Part shown: positions 23,782 to 30,173 of the stretch, piece by piece
Numbering within the stretch: position 1 is the stretch's first letter
How the letters are laid out: each line of letters starts with the position of its first letter
Virus record (IMG/VR): IMGVR_UViG_3300032325_000466
Location: 1-64,000 of that record
Length of the DNA stretch: 64,000 bases
Source: a virus
Strand: one strand, 5' to 3'
Notes under the pieces: generated by a model
Databases searched by the model: none
What the model saw: only the letters and a program-made list of their open reading frames with translations
What the model was told of the DNA's origin: nothing
Made by a program: the position numbers and the translations under genes

Positions 23782-23845
23782 CATTTATTTAAGGCCGGGT
23801 TCCCGCCTACCCTCGTAACGCAAGTTACGGTCCTAAGGGTGTTCT
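23782..23845 (-). ncRNA. structured leader RNA upstream of 23448-23729
   Basis: Minus strand: ACCCT...AGGGT encloses the perfect hairpin CGTAAC-TTGC-GTTACG, followed by a GC-rich AGGC...GGCCT hairpin. Thus about 60 nt of strongly paired RNA sit between two genes without a T-run. On the opposite strand ACGGTCCTAAGG equals a 12-base stretch of conserved 23S rRNA (the I-CeuI site region). A riboswitch-like or protein-binding leader is possible; no known class recognised. Confidence 0.5.
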
Positions 23846-24265
23846 TTACGCAACTTTACACTTATTTAGTATCTTGCTAAGTAGCATGAAATTACTAGCC
23901 ACATTGATATAAAATTCATCGGGTGGTCGCTGAGTATAAGCTAACTGATCATATGCTATCTGACCCAAATTAGCATAATATGTATTAGTGGGCCAGCGAT
24001 TTTTTGCTAACTCTAATCCATCTATCAATAGACATTCTTCTGCTGCACACAGTAATGTTGATTTCTTTTGTGCTGTGGGTAACTTAGCACCAGTCATCAT
24101 GCGAATACAAATTGGATCTTGGTTAATAAGGGGTTTGTCTAAATACCTAGCAAATAAATGCACCATATATGCTTCAGTATCATGTTCTAAATTGACCGAC
24201 AACTTGGCTTCTGCTTCAAGAATTACTTCGTAACTATGTTTAACATAAGTCAAGAAATGTTGCAT
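23846..24265 (-). CDS. hypothetical helical protein
   Basis: 139 residues, all-helical character (HSYEVILEAEAKLSVNLEHD..). Ten bases below the deaminase gene, so probably co-transcribed. No family recognised. Confidence 0.62.
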   Translation of the reverse strand: MQHFLTYVKHSYEVILEAEAKLSVNLEHDTEAYMVHLFARYLDKPLINQDPICIRMMTGAKLPTAQKKSTLLCAAEECLLIDGLELAKNRWPTNTYYANLGQIAYDQLAYTQRPPDEFYINVASNFMLLSKILNKCKVA

Positions 24266-24274
24266 GATGTATTC

Positions 24275-24757
24275 TTACAAAAAGGTATCTGCTATTCTTT
24301 TACAAAGCGAAACCAATTTTTTATTTTTGGTTTCTTGTGTATGAAATTTTTTATGTCTATGACTCTCGCTATCAACACCAGTTGGATCTTCATATCCACA
24401 ATATACTTTGCGTATACCTGTCGCATTAATCAAGTCTGTACAACTCTCACCCTCTCGGTCGCTCATTGGATAGCAGCAAGGGCTAAGAGTAGTTACTATT
24501 ATGCAACCATTGGGCACTTGACCATACTTCTCACTATAGTTCTCTAATGCGGCTCTTTCAGCATGTACATGCTTTCCCTTTTCATTTACATAGTTTATAC
24601 CATATACTCGGTTGTCATCGTGGTCTATAACACAGGCAGCAACTCGACCAAAAGCTTGGGGGTCTTTTTGTTGGCCAAGCATAACTAGTTGGCAGCAATT
24701 TGCCAATATACCATCTAACTTGGCGTGCTTGAAAATAGTAAAGTCATCAGATTTCAT
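24275..24757 (-). CDS. zinc-dependent cytidine/deoxycytidylate-type deaminase
   Basis: 160 residues. Zinc motif HAERAALE (His and catalytic Glu, about 66-73) and PCCYPM..GESC (about 93-106) define the cytidine deaminase fold. RibD- or dCMP-deaminase-like activity would feed dUMP for thymidylate synthesis, fitting the ribonucleotide reductase genes. The second cysteine lies further than usual from the first, with an insert; substrate uncertain. Confidence 0.75.
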   Translation of the reverse strand: MKSDDFTIFKHAKLDGILANCCQLVMLGQQKDPQAFGRVAACVIDHDDNRVYGINYVNEKGKHVHAERAALENYSEKYGQVPNGCIIVTTLSPCCYPMSDREGESCTDLINATGIRKVYCGYEDPTGVDSESHRHKKFHTQETKNKKLVSLCKRIADTFL

Positions 24758-24798
24758 ATAAGTATTTATTAAATTTTTACAGAGTTACCTAAATAGCC

Positions 24799-24827
24799 AA
24801 AAAAATAGGGCCCTAAGGCCCTATTTT
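24799..24827 (-). terminator. rho-independent terminator after the parvulin gene
   Basis: AAAATAGGGCC-TTAG-GGCCCTATTTTTTT on the minus strand: eleven-pair stem and T-run; also usable on the plus strand. Confidence 0.9.
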
Positions 24828-24839
24828 AGAATCCAATTT

Positions 24840-25106
24840 TTAAGCGGTGCGCTTGATAATATGAAAGCCAAACTGTGTTTGTACGATATCACTGATATTA
24901 CCAACATCAGTTGAGTGTGCAGCATCTTCAAACTCTTTAACCATTTGTCCACGGTCAAATTCACCTAAATCTCCACCAGCGCGGCCACTTGGGCAACGGC
25001 TAGCAATAAAAGCAATAGTGACAAAATCAGAACCATTTGTTAATAGTTCCTTAATAACTTGTGCTTGTTCTTGTGTTTCAACTAAAATGTGACTGGCTCT
25101 AATCAT
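24840..25106 (-). CDS. parvulin-type peptidyl-prolyl isomerase
   Basis: 88 residues, a complete single parvulin domain. ASHILVET at the start, CPSGRAGGDLGEF (about 38-50) and the ending FGFHIIKRT are family hallmarks. It isomerises proline peptide bonds and may help fold phage proteins in the cytoplasm; no signal peptide. Confidence 0.88.
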   Translation of the reverse strand: MIRASHILVETQEQAQVIKELLTNGSDFVTIAFIASRCPSGRAGGDLGEFDRGQMVKEFEDAAHSTDVGNISDIVQTQFGFHIIKRTA

Positions 25107-25136
25107 GTATATCTCCTATAATGTAGTTTGGTGATA

Positions 25137-25210
25137 TGGTACCTCGTGACAGGATCGAACTGCCGTCTGCGCCGTGTAAAGACGCGGCCCTACCATTAGA
25201 CGAACGAGGC
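25137..25210 (-). tRNA. tRNA-Val(UAC)
   Basis: Loop TTTACAC, five-pair anticodon stem, T arm GGCAG/CTGTC, CCA encoded. Cloverleaf complete with a G1-U72 wobble. Last (most downstream) tRNA of the array. Confidence 0.92.
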
Positions 25211-25216
25211 AAATTC

Positions 25217-25450
25217 TTATTTAATCTTTCGCAAATATTCTACACCGATACTGCCCTCTTGCACTTCTAATAGTGAGGACATACCGGTATGTACGTGGTC
25301 AATATCCATGTTACCACTGTTTCTATGTTGCTTACTTAGTTCTCTTGCACGGGCGGCGGCAATTAAAATAATTTCAAACCTTCCTACCCCAGCTTGTGTT
25401 ACGCATTTTTCAATATCTAAATTTAGTGCGCGGCTTAGTTTTTTTGCCAT
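25217..25450 (-). CDS. rpoZ: RNA polymerase omega subunit-like protein
   Basis: 77 residues from MAKKLSRALNLDIEKC. VGRFEIILIAAARARELS (about 21-38) and LLEVQEGSIGVEYL near the end follow bacterial omega (NRFELVL..AARRA, then an EIxxG segment). Omega clamps the beta' subunit during polymerase assembly. A phage copy could substitute for or compete with the host subunit; the many consensus sigma-70 promoters show reliance on host polymerase. Length matches the bacterial protein. Confidence 0.8.
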   Translation of the reverse strand: MAKKLSRALNLDIEKCVTQAGVGRFEIILIAAARARELSKQHRNSGNMDIDHVHTGMSSLLEVQEGSIGVEYLRKIK

Positions 25451-25451
25451 A

Positions 25452-25625
25452 TTATGCCTTTTTATCGTCAAGTGTTATTTTGTTTTTCACTGCTTCAAAG
25501 GCTTCATCCTCGGCCTTAGCATCTTCTACTATTCTGGGATCAGGCTTAGAAAAAATAGCATCCCAATTACTATCAAATGTAGTGCTATCTACACTAAACG
25601 GTCTTGGAGTGCTACCTTTGCTCAT
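25452..25625 (-). CDS. small conserved phage protein
   Basis: 57 residues, MSKGSTPRPFSVD..SNWDAIF, acidic tail. The ATG overlaps the TGA of the next gene up. I recognise similar short proteins in T4-like phages; role unknown. Confidence 0.68.
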   Translation of the reverse strand: MSKGSTPRPFSVDSTTFDSNWDAIFSKPDPRIVEDAKAEDEAFEAVKNKITLDDKKA

Positions 25626-25753
25626 TTTCCCTGTCCTCGATATTGTTTAAAACTACGCTTTTGATTTTTGTTCATTGTGCTAGTCTTAACCTGTCCACCC
25701 TGACTAGTACGCTTTATTACTGCTGTATGTTTGTTACCACTTAGTTTAGCCAT
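25622..25753 (-). CDS. small basic conserved phage protein
   Basis: 43 residues, MAKLSGNKHTAVIKRT..., very basic, ending RGQGK. Coupled to the gene below by ATGA. Possibly RNA-binding; role unknown. Confidence 0.68.
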   Translation of the reverse strand: MAKLSGNKHTAVIKRTSQGGQVKTSTMNKNQKRSFKQYRGQGK

Positions 25754-25779
25754 CTTCAGTTTCTCCTAAAAATATTGAT

Positions 25780-25857
25780 TGGTCTCGGATGAGGGATTCG
25801 AACTCTCGACCTCCTGCTCCCAAAGCAGGCATTCTAACCGGGCTGAACTAATCCGAG
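25780..25857 (-). tRNA. tRNA-Pro(UGG)
   Basis: Acceptor CTCGGAT/ATCCGAG, anticodon stem CCTGC/GCAGG with loop TTTGGGA, canonical T arm, CCA encoded. Confidence 0.93.
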
Positions 25858-25861
25858 TATA

Positions 25862-25935
25862 TGGTGGAGGTGGGGAGAATCGAACTCCCACGAAAAGCTT
25901 GCAAAGCTCCCAGGCTCCCATTACATCACACCCCC
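25862..25935 (-). tRNA. tRNA-Ala(UGC)
   Basis: Loop TTTGCAA; acceptor GGGGGTG/CACCTCC; CCA encoded. Its first two bases are the end of hairpin spacer 1. Confidence 0.93.
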
Positions 25936-26014
25936 ATATTGAAACACACTCTAATTCATTTCCATCATTTGCACTAACGGCATCAGTACTAGAAGTGAAT
26001 GTATTTCAATATGG
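25934..26014 (-). repeat. tRNA-array hairpin spacer 1
   Basis: 81 bp between tRNA-Ala and tRNA-Leu(UAG). Left arm CCATATTGAAACACACT, right arm ATGTATTTCAATATGG; arm differences are G-U pairs in the tRNA-strand RNA. The outer CCA belongs to the upstream tRNA and the closing GG to the downstream one. Confidence 0.8.
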
Positions 26015-26096
26015 TGCCCCGAGAGGGACTTGAACCCCCACCCCTTGCGAGACCAGAACCTAAATCTGGCGCGTCTGCCAATTTCGCCACCGGGGC
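26012..26096 (-). tRNA. tRNA-Leu(UAG)
   Basis: Class II tRNA; loop TTTAGGT between CCAGA and TCTGG; long variable arm; CCA encoded and shared with spacer 1. Confidence 0.93.
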
Positions 26097-26147
26097 CATA
26101 TTTCTTGCTAATATTTATACTACCTTGCAAGGTAGCTTTTTATTTAT

Positions 26148-26224
26148 TGGTGCCTCGACCTGGGCTCGAACCAGGGACCCCCGCCTTATCAAGACGGTGC
26201 TCTAACCAACTGAGCTATCGAGGC
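26148..26224 (-). tRNA. tRNA-Ile(GAU)
   Basis: Loop TTGATAA in stem CCGTC/GGCGG; acceptor GCCTCGA/TCGAGGC; CCA encoded. Confidence 0.93.
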
Positions 26225-26643
26225 ATTATGAATTTCAAGCGCCCAACTATCCCCACTGAGGGGACTCATTGGATTGTCTCAACAGTGCGAGTTTTTACAA
26301 ACCATATTCACGGTAAACTGTGGATGGCTAAGCCACCGCCGCTACTTGGGACTCAAGCCCTGCGTCTAGCTTGAAACTTGGAGTTAGCAGTTGATCACTG
26401 CCAACGATATAAAGTGCTTTCTCTTTGCGGCGGTAGTTATAGTACATCTTTAATGAGCGAGTTCTCGCATGACTGAGAAACTTTCCTCACTATGTTTACC
26501 TTCCACCCGCTTCCCGACCAAAAAGAATTATCGCATTGCCAGCGCCAGTTTGGTTAGACTAGAACCACCCGTCATTATCACATGACTTCTCATTGTGCGG
26601 GTCACACTATTGGCTGATTAGGCCAAACGTCCTTTAAAAATCT
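26225..26643 (-). other. 419-base gap with many hairpins, no gene found
   Basis: Between tRNA-Ile and tRNA-Ser. Minus-strand RNA can form numerous local stems, e.g. CCCC-TCAG-TGGGG, TTGGC/GCCAA, GCGAG-AA-CTCGC, and a domain closed by ACCGCCGC pairing with GCGGCGGT across about 95 nt. No open frame with a ribosome site, no tRNA, no clear RNase P or tmRNA. Perhaps an unrecognised ncRNA or decayed tRNA genes. Confidence 0.4.
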
Positions 26644-26734
26644 TGGCGGAGGGAGGCGGAGTCGAACCCCCAAGGCGCTATTAACGCTCAACTGTTTTCA
26701 AGACAGGTACCGTCACCAATCGGTTTGCCCCTCC
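26644..26734 (-). tRNA. tRNA-Ser(UGA)
   Basis: Class II; loop CTTGAAA; long variable arm; G73 and CCA encoded. Confidence 0.92.
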
Positions 26735-26747
26735 AAACATCCTATCA

Positions 26748-26906
26748 TTAAATCCTAACTACAGCCCATTTAACACCAAAGCTTTTTCCTGCTTCTTTGT
26801 GTTTAATGATCTTTGCAAACTCTTCATTACGAAGAGTTATTATAGCGGCTTGGTCATGTTCGACGCAAGCTTTATATACTCTTTTAACTAACTTTTTCTG
26901 TTTCAT
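26748..26906 (-). CDS. small basic hypothetical protein
   Basis: 52 residues, MKQKKLVKRVYKACVEHD.., strongly basic. Lies inside the tRNA array in the same direction. No family recognised; possibly RNA-binding. Confidence 0.55.
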   Translation of the reverse strand: MKQKKLVKRVYKACVEHDQAAIITLRNEEFAKIIKHKEAGKSFGVKWAVVRI

Positions 26907-26967
26907 TTTGATACTCTTTCATGAAAACAGTATTTAGTCGTTATTTATTACAGAAATATTACAACTT

Positions 26968-27219
26968 TTACCTAGCCTGTTCCCATGCCAGATATTTAAT
27001 ATGCTGTGGGTATAGAACATCGTGGTGACGCATCAGTCTGAAAATAGCATCACTGACTTCTTGGCTAAATCCAGCACGTTTGCCTTCCCTGCTATCAGTT
27101 ACGATTCGGTTGATAAAAAGGCTCATCTCAGGGTGGCCCCAAAAGATTTGGATACTTTTACCAATATGGGGGTGCATAGTATCGATAGTAATAAAGTTAG
27201 GGTTATGCTCAAGTTTCAT
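26968..27219 (-). CDS. hypothetical protein
   Basis: 83 residues from MKLEHNPNFITIDTM; mixed alpha/beta, IFRLMRHHDVL near the end. ATG at 27219 chosen because the longer frame reads into tRNA-Ser. No family recognised. Confidence 0.6.
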   Translation of the reverse strand: MKLEHNPNFITIDTMHPHIGKSIQIFWGHPEMSLFINRIVTDSREGKRAGFSQEVSDAIFRLMRHHDVLYPQHIKYLAWEQAR

Positions 27220-27264
27220 AGGATCATAGGATCCTCGCTGGGGGTTAAAAAAATTAAAAAGATT

Positions 27265-27361
27265 TGGCGGAGAGTGAGGGATTCGAACCCTCGAGCCCAA
27301 GTTTTTGCTCGGACTGTCTTCTTAGCAGGAAGGTGGTTTCAACCAGCTCACCCAACTCTCC
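27265..27361 (-). tRNA. tRNA-Ser(GCU)
   Basis: Class II; loop CTGCTAA; acceptor GGAGAGT/ACTCTCC; G73; CCA encoded. Confidence 0.92.
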
Positions 27362-27388
27362 TGAATACGGTTAAAAAAGATTGATATT

Positions 27389-27462
27389 TGGAGCATCCTG
27401 AGAGAATCGAACTCTCGACCGAGGATTGGAAATCCGCTATTTTACCATTAAACTAAGGATGC
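27389..27462 (-). tRNA. tRNA-Gly(UCC)
   Basis: Loop TTTCCAA; acceptor GCATCCT/AGGATGC; U73; CCA encoded. Confidence 0.92.
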
Positions 27463-27473
27463 GAATTTATATT

Positions 27474-27548
27474 TGGAGCGGGTAGTCGGGTTCGAACCGA
27501 CGACAGTCTCGTTGGCAACGAGATATTCTACCACTGAATTATACCCGC
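27474..27548 (-). tRNA. tRNA-Gly(GCC)
   Basis: Loop TTGCCAA in stem TCTCG/CGAGA; U73; CCA encoded. Confidence 0.93.
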
Positions 27549-27589
27549 ATTAAATCTATTTATACTACTATTGACTACTGTAAAAATAT

Positions 27590-27666
27590 TGGTGCCTCCA
27601 CCTGGACTCGAACCAGGAACTTACCGATTATGAGTCGGGTACTCTAACCAATTGAGTTATAGAGGC
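27590..27666 (-). tRNA. tRNA-Met(CAU), elongator or Ile2
   Basis: Loop CTCATAA in stem CCGA./TCGG; acceptor GCCTCTA/TGGAGGC; CCA encoded. CAU anticodon: Met or, if lysidine-modified, AUA-reading Ile. Confidence 0.9.
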
Positions 27667-27688
27667 GTAACTTATTGATAATACTATA

Positions 27689-27780
27689 CCATATTGAAAT
27701 ACACTATTGGACGCTTCTCAGTCGTTTAAGATTTGCCTCCAGCCTATGCCTGCAAATCTCCTAATGTATTTTCAATATGG
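27689..27780 (-). repeat. tRNA-array hairpin spacer 2
   Basis: Arms CCATATTGAAATACACT and ATGTATTTTCAATATGG (one extra base) enclose about 60 bases; right end is the CCA of tRNA-Leu(UAA). Confidence 0.75.
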
Positions 27781-28070
27781 TGCCCCGAGCCGGACTCGAA
27801 CCGGCACGCCTTACAGCGGAGGATTTTCTTACCACTATAGCTTTCGCTACCATTTCTGTTTGTGGTCTGGACTATACCTTCACCATTGCTCGCGCTTTAG
27901 GTGTCTGCCGTCTAGTCTCTACACCTTCAACAGTATTTCTACTGAAGCTTGGCTCGGTATTAGCATTTTACAGCCTTCACCGAATTTGACAGATTCTACT
28001 CCTAAGATTTCTCTCAGGGCACTCAAATTATCTATAAGTCCTCTACGTCTACCGATTCCGTCATCGGGGC
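27778..28070 (-). tRNA. tRNA-Leu(UAA) interrupted by a group I intron
   Basis: 5' exon 28070-28036 (35 nt, ends GGACTT), intron 28035-27828, 3' exon 27827-27778 (50 nt with CCA). Spliced, the anticodon arm is GAGGA-CTTAAAA-TCCTC, anticodon UAA, and the cloverleaf is a normal class II leucine tRNA with acceptor GCCCCGA/TCGGGGC. The break is after U34, the site of the cyanobacterial and plastid tRNA-Leu intron. Confidence 0.92.
27828..28035 (-). other. group I intron in tRNA-Leu(UAA), no ORF
   Basis: 208 nt. The 5' splice site follows U, which can pair with G in the guide GAGT (U-G wobble); the intron ends in G. The core has GAGACTAGACGGCAG (P7 5' strand region) and AAGGTATAGTCCAGAC (P7 3' strand), and near the 3' end GGTAGCGAAAGCTATAG, closely like the GTAGCGAAAGCTGC of the Anabaena intron from memory. 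Small and without an endonuclease gene. Self-splicing is inferred. Confidence 0.88.
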
Positions 28071-28086
28071 AATTTCTTTTTAATGT

Positions 28087-28195
28087 TTAGATCGAAATGC
28101 ACTCGCATCTGCTTTTCGAGCCGCGTGTTCTACACCCTTGATTCCTAGACTAGTACTAGGGGTGTGTGCCCATTTACACCAGCACTTCGATCTAA
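28087..28195 (-). ncRNA. leader hairpin of the tRNA transcript, spacer-like
   Basis: 109 nt between promoter 28242-28270 and tRNA-Leu(UAA). Arms TTAGATCGAAATGCACT and AGTGCTTCGATCTAA-type (one G-U) enclose nested stems ACACCC/GGGTGT and CCTAG/CTAGG. The arm resembles the CCATATTGAAACACACT box with changed but paired bases, so it looks like a divergent copy of the spacer hairpins. Confidence 0.6.
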
Positions 28196-28241
28196 CCACT
28201 AATTTTTAAAGAGCGCGGCTGATTTCTCAGCGTATATGAGT

Positions 28242-28270
28242 ATTATACTCTATATACTATTTCTTGTCAA
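28242..28270 (-). promoter_or_regulatory. sigma-70 promoter of the tRNA operon
   Basis: TTGACA-17-TATAAT with the dyad; first promoter upstream of tRNA-Leu(UAA) and the tRNAs down to 25.1 kb. Confidence 0.87.
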
Positions 28271-28482
28271 GCCACAAAATCAAATGCAAATTCTCTGCCA
28301 AGTTTAGCAATTTGAACCTTGCCAGTACCGTATACACTTGACAGTTTATGAAATACTGATCGAGCAGTTGCTTCACTGCTTGTGAGAAAAAGAGTACCTG
28401 CTTGGAATTTAGCAGTATCAGGATCCCTAAGAATCGGGTCGATCAAGACAAGCACTTGGCCTTCAAATTTCCAATCAACCAT
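28267..28482 (-). CDS. hypothetical protein
   Basis: 71 residues (MVDWKFEGQVLVLIDPIL..), alpha/beta. CGGAG before the ATG; promoter 28514-28542. No family recognised. Confidence 0.62.
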   Translation of the reverse strand: MVDWKFEGQVLVLIDPILRDPDTAKFQAGTLFLTSSEATARSVFHKLSSVYGTGKVQIAKLGREFAFDFVA

Positions 28483-28513
28483 GTTTTGCTCCGTTTCTTC
28501 AGTGTATATAGAT

Positions 28514-28542
28514 ATTATACACTACTGCCCATTTAATGTCAA
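28514..28542 (-). promoter_or_regulatory. sigma-70 promoter with -10 dyad
   Basis: TTGACA-17-TATAAT; drives 28267-28482. Confidence 0.85.
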
Positions 28543-28563
28543 CCTGAGTAGAGTGCGAGAATT

Positions 28564-28770
28564 TTACTCTACAAACTCACGCACCCACTCAAACTTAGCT
28601 TCGCTGGCTTTTACCCATTTGAAGCTATGCTGCGTCCTCTTAGAGCGTTCAAAGTCGAAACAGATAAAGATCCAACCACACTCAGAAGAAAAGCCAACCG
28701 TTTCAGCGAACCTGACGATTTGAACGATTTTGCCTGAGCCGCTTTTTTCAATAAATTTAGCGATAATCAT
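28564..28770 (-). CDS. hypothetical protein
   Basis: 68 residues, basic and aromatic (GWIFICFDFERSKRTQ). GAAAGGAG before the ATG. No family recognised. Confidence 0.62.
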   Translation of the reverse strand: MIIAKFIEKSGSGKIVQIVRFAETVGFSSECGWIFICFDFERSKRTQHSFKWVKASEAKFEWVREFVE

Positions 28771-28809
28771 TGGGGCTCCTTTCGTATCAATTTTTCAGTG
28801 TATGTGAGT

Positions 28810-28838
28810 ATTATATACCCAAATCTATTTATTGTCAA
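28810..28838 (-). promoter_or_regulatory. sigma-70 promoter with -10 dyad
   Basis: TTGACA-17-TATAAT; drives 28564-28770. Confidence 0.85.
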
Positions 28839-28999
28839 CCTGAACTTATATAGGTGTTGATAGAATCGACTGGGGCATGATTTACAAAGTCTGCATTTTT
28901 TTCATCCAATCTATCTATCAACTTTATCTTAAATTTAGAATCGGCTGGGCCAAGCACCGATACGCGATGCCTGCGCAAAGTTTCATCCAGCATACTCAT
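28835..28999 (-). CDS. possible small hypothetical protein
   Basis: 54 codons (MSMLDETLRRHRVSVLG..), stop TGA inside the downstream promoter as for its neighbours. No clear ribosome site, so tentative. Confidence 0.45.
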   Translation of the reverse strand: MSMLDETLRRHRVSVLGPADSKFKIKLIDRLDEKNADFVNHAPVDSINTYISSG

Positions 29000-29018
29000 C
29001 TATTTTGTATCTACATTA

Positions 29019-29110
29019 TGGCTGTCGGTTTCGATACGACACTGGGGCATTTGTTTGCCTACTCCACTTGCGTGTCTCGGACTTCCCCCGCACTACCTTT
29101 ATGCTAAGCC
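29019..29110 (-). ncRNA. tRNA-like sequence, defective
   Basis: 92 nt ending CCA, with D-arm-like GCATAAAGGTAGTGC and a T-arm-like TGTCG/CGACA stem with a nine-base loop. The acceptor pairs in only four positions and the anticodon loop lacks U33. A decayed or atypical tRNA. Confidence 0.4.
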
Positions 29111-29233
29111 ATATTGAAACACACTGCTTGAAGTCGTCACTCCTGATATGGTTAGGAATCGAACCTAACATTACCGACGGATCTCGTCGTCGCTCTACCA
29201 ATGGCGTTCATATCACAATATGTTTCAATATGG
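29109..29233 (-). repeat. tRNA-array hairpin spacer 3, containing a tRNA-like core
   Basis: Arms CCATATTGAAACACACT and ATATGTTTCAATATGG; differences G-U compatible on the minus strand. Interior includes the tRNA-like RNA at 29145-29214. Five bases separate it from spacer 4. Confidence 0.75.
29145..29214 (-). ncRNA. tRNA-like RNA with five-base anticodon loop
   Basis: T arm TTAGG-TTCGATT-CCTAA is perfect and acceptor GATATG/CATATC pairs, but the anticodon arm is CGACG-AGATC-CGTCG (five-pair stem, five-base loop) and no CCA is encoded. Unlikely to be decoded on ribosomes. Confidence 0.45.
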
Positions 29234-29238
29234 TGAAG

Positions 29239-29334
29239 CCATATTGAAGGACACTATAGCTTCCTCTTGAGGCTTGCTAGACATTTCGCTTCGTAGCACC
29301 GAGCCTTGTACTCGGATAATATCCTTCAATATGG
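29239..29334 (-). repeat. tRNA-array hairpin spacer 4
   Basis: Arms CCATATTGAAGGACACT and ATATCCTTCAATATGG: the usual AAC/GTT is replaced by AGG/CCT on both sides, a covariation. Right end is the CCA of tRNA-Phe. Confidence 0.8.
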
Positions 29335-29407
29335 TGCCAAGAGTTGGAATCGAACCAACCACACCCGATTCTTCAGACCGGTGCTCTACCAACTGAGCTA
29401 TCTTGGC
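29332..29407 (-). tRNA. tRNA-Phe(GAA)
   Basis: Loop CTGAAGA; acceptor GCCAAGA/TCTTGGC; canonical D and T arms; CCA encoded. Confidence 0.93.
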
Positions 29408-29415
29408 ATCTAACT

Positions 29416-29492
29416 TGGTACTAGGAAGATGGAATCCAACCATCTATTGCCGTCAGTAGCTGACGAAGGCTTGGTCATTAGCCGATCCTAGT
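29416..29492 (-). ncRNA. tRNA-like RNA with all stems intact but altered loops
   Basis: Acceptor ACTAGGA/TCCTAGT, D stem GGCT/AGCC, anticodon stem and T stem all pair, CCA encoded. Yet the anticodon loop AGCTACT lacks U33, the D loop lacks G18G19 and the T loop TTGGATT has G at 56, opposite a C in the D loop. Apparent anticodon CUA is unreliable. Confidence 0.5.
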
Positions 29493-29500
29493 ATATAACC

Positions 29501-29575
29501 TGGGGTGTAGGACGGGATTCGAACCCGCATCCTCCGGCAATAAACCCGGACTCTAACCATTGAGCTACTTACACC
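29501..29575 (-). tRNA. tRNA-His paralogue with abnormal anticodon loop
   Basis: Closely similar to the tRNA-His beside it (same T arm, C73, G-1, CCA), but the anticodon arm is TCCGG-GTTTATTG-CCGGA, giving an eight-base loop and no GUG. Could be inactive, or a frameshift-type tRNA; anticodon not assigned. Confidence 0.55.
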
Positions 29576-29590
29576 ATTGTATTATTAACC

Positions 29591-29666
29591 TGGGGTGTAG
29601 GACGGGATTCGAACCCGCATCAACCGGCTTCACAATCCGGGGCTTTACCATTAAGCTACCTACACC
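29591..29666 (-). tRNA. tRNA-His(GUG)
   Basis: Loop TTGTGAA; extra G-1 opposite C73, the histidine identity pair; acceptor GTGTAGG/CCTACAC; CCA encoded. Confidence 0.9.
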
Positions 29667-29677
29667 ATTGTATTATT

Positions 29678-29753
29678 TGGCGCCCCGTAGGGGTTTCGAT
29701 CCCCTTACCTCAGCAGTGACAGTGCTGTGCTCTCCCGATTGAGCTAACGGAGC
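29678..29753 (-). tRNA. tRNA-Asp(GUC)
   Basis: Loop CTGTCAC in stem CAGCA/TGCTG; G73; T loop ATCGAAA (unusual A54); CCA encoded. Confidence 0.9.
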
Positions 29754-29763
29754 TTATAAAATT

Positions 29764-29843
29764 TGGCGCATCCGAAAGGATTCGAACCTTCATGTATCCA
29801 GTTAACCTTTCAACTGGTTCGTAGCCAGAGGGTATACGGACGC
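29764..29843 (-). tRNA. tRNA-Asn-like with insertion in anticodon loop
   Basis: Acceptor GCGTCCG/CGGATGC, canonical T arm and G73 with CCA. The anticodon region reads CCAG-TT-GAAAG-GTTAA-CTGG: removing GAAAG leaves a normal Asn loop TTGTTAA. The D arm is also replaced by a tight stem. Probably non-decoding unless processed. Confidence 0.5.
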
Positions 29844-30007
29844 TAAATTTGTAGCCGGTGTAGACACATCGGGACATCACTCCTTCCCGCTACTCCGTTT
29901 ACCAAGAAGGCTTTTCGATAATTGTCTTGTGATAGAAGACTTTCTCTACTTTGTTTTTACAGGCCTCTGATTGTCTCTCCCACTAGACTCTGCTCCTACT
30001 ACAAAAC
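29844..30007 (-). other. 164-base gap, no gene seen
   Basis: Between two tRNAs. No open frame with a ribosome site and no tRNA cloverleaf; a few short stems only. Confidence 0.5.
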
Positions 30008-30084
30008 TGGTGGTGATGAGTGGATTCGAACCACCGCGCATTACCTTATGAGGGTACCGATCTACCAGGCTGAACTACATCACC
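30008..30084 (-). tRNA. tRNA-Met(CAU)
   Basis: Loop CTCATAA; acceptor GGTGATG/CATCACC; CCA encoded. Elongator Met or AUA-reading Ile2. Confidence 0.88.
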
Positions 30085-30173
30085 ATATTGAAACACACTA
30101 CCCGCATGTTATCCGGCATATCTACAAATATGTCCAACTGTTGTAGCAGTCAATGCAATGTGTTTCAATATGG
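30083..30173 (-). repeat. tRNA-array hairpin spacer 5
   Basis: Arms CCATATTGAAACACACT and AATGTGTTTCAATATGG around about 55 bases; left end is G1G2 of tRNA-Met. Arm differences are G-U compatible. Confidence 0.8.

Noticed and set aside
26225-26643. RNase P RNA, tmRNA or selenocysteine tRNA
   Set aside because: A GAGGAAAGT string and an eight-pair closing stem with an internal TCA were suggestive, but the other conserved regions, the T arm and the CCA end are absent.
29416-29492. A second CUA suppressor tRNA
   Set aside because: CUA stands at positions 34-36 but U33 is G and the loop forms a tighter stem, so decoding is unlikely.
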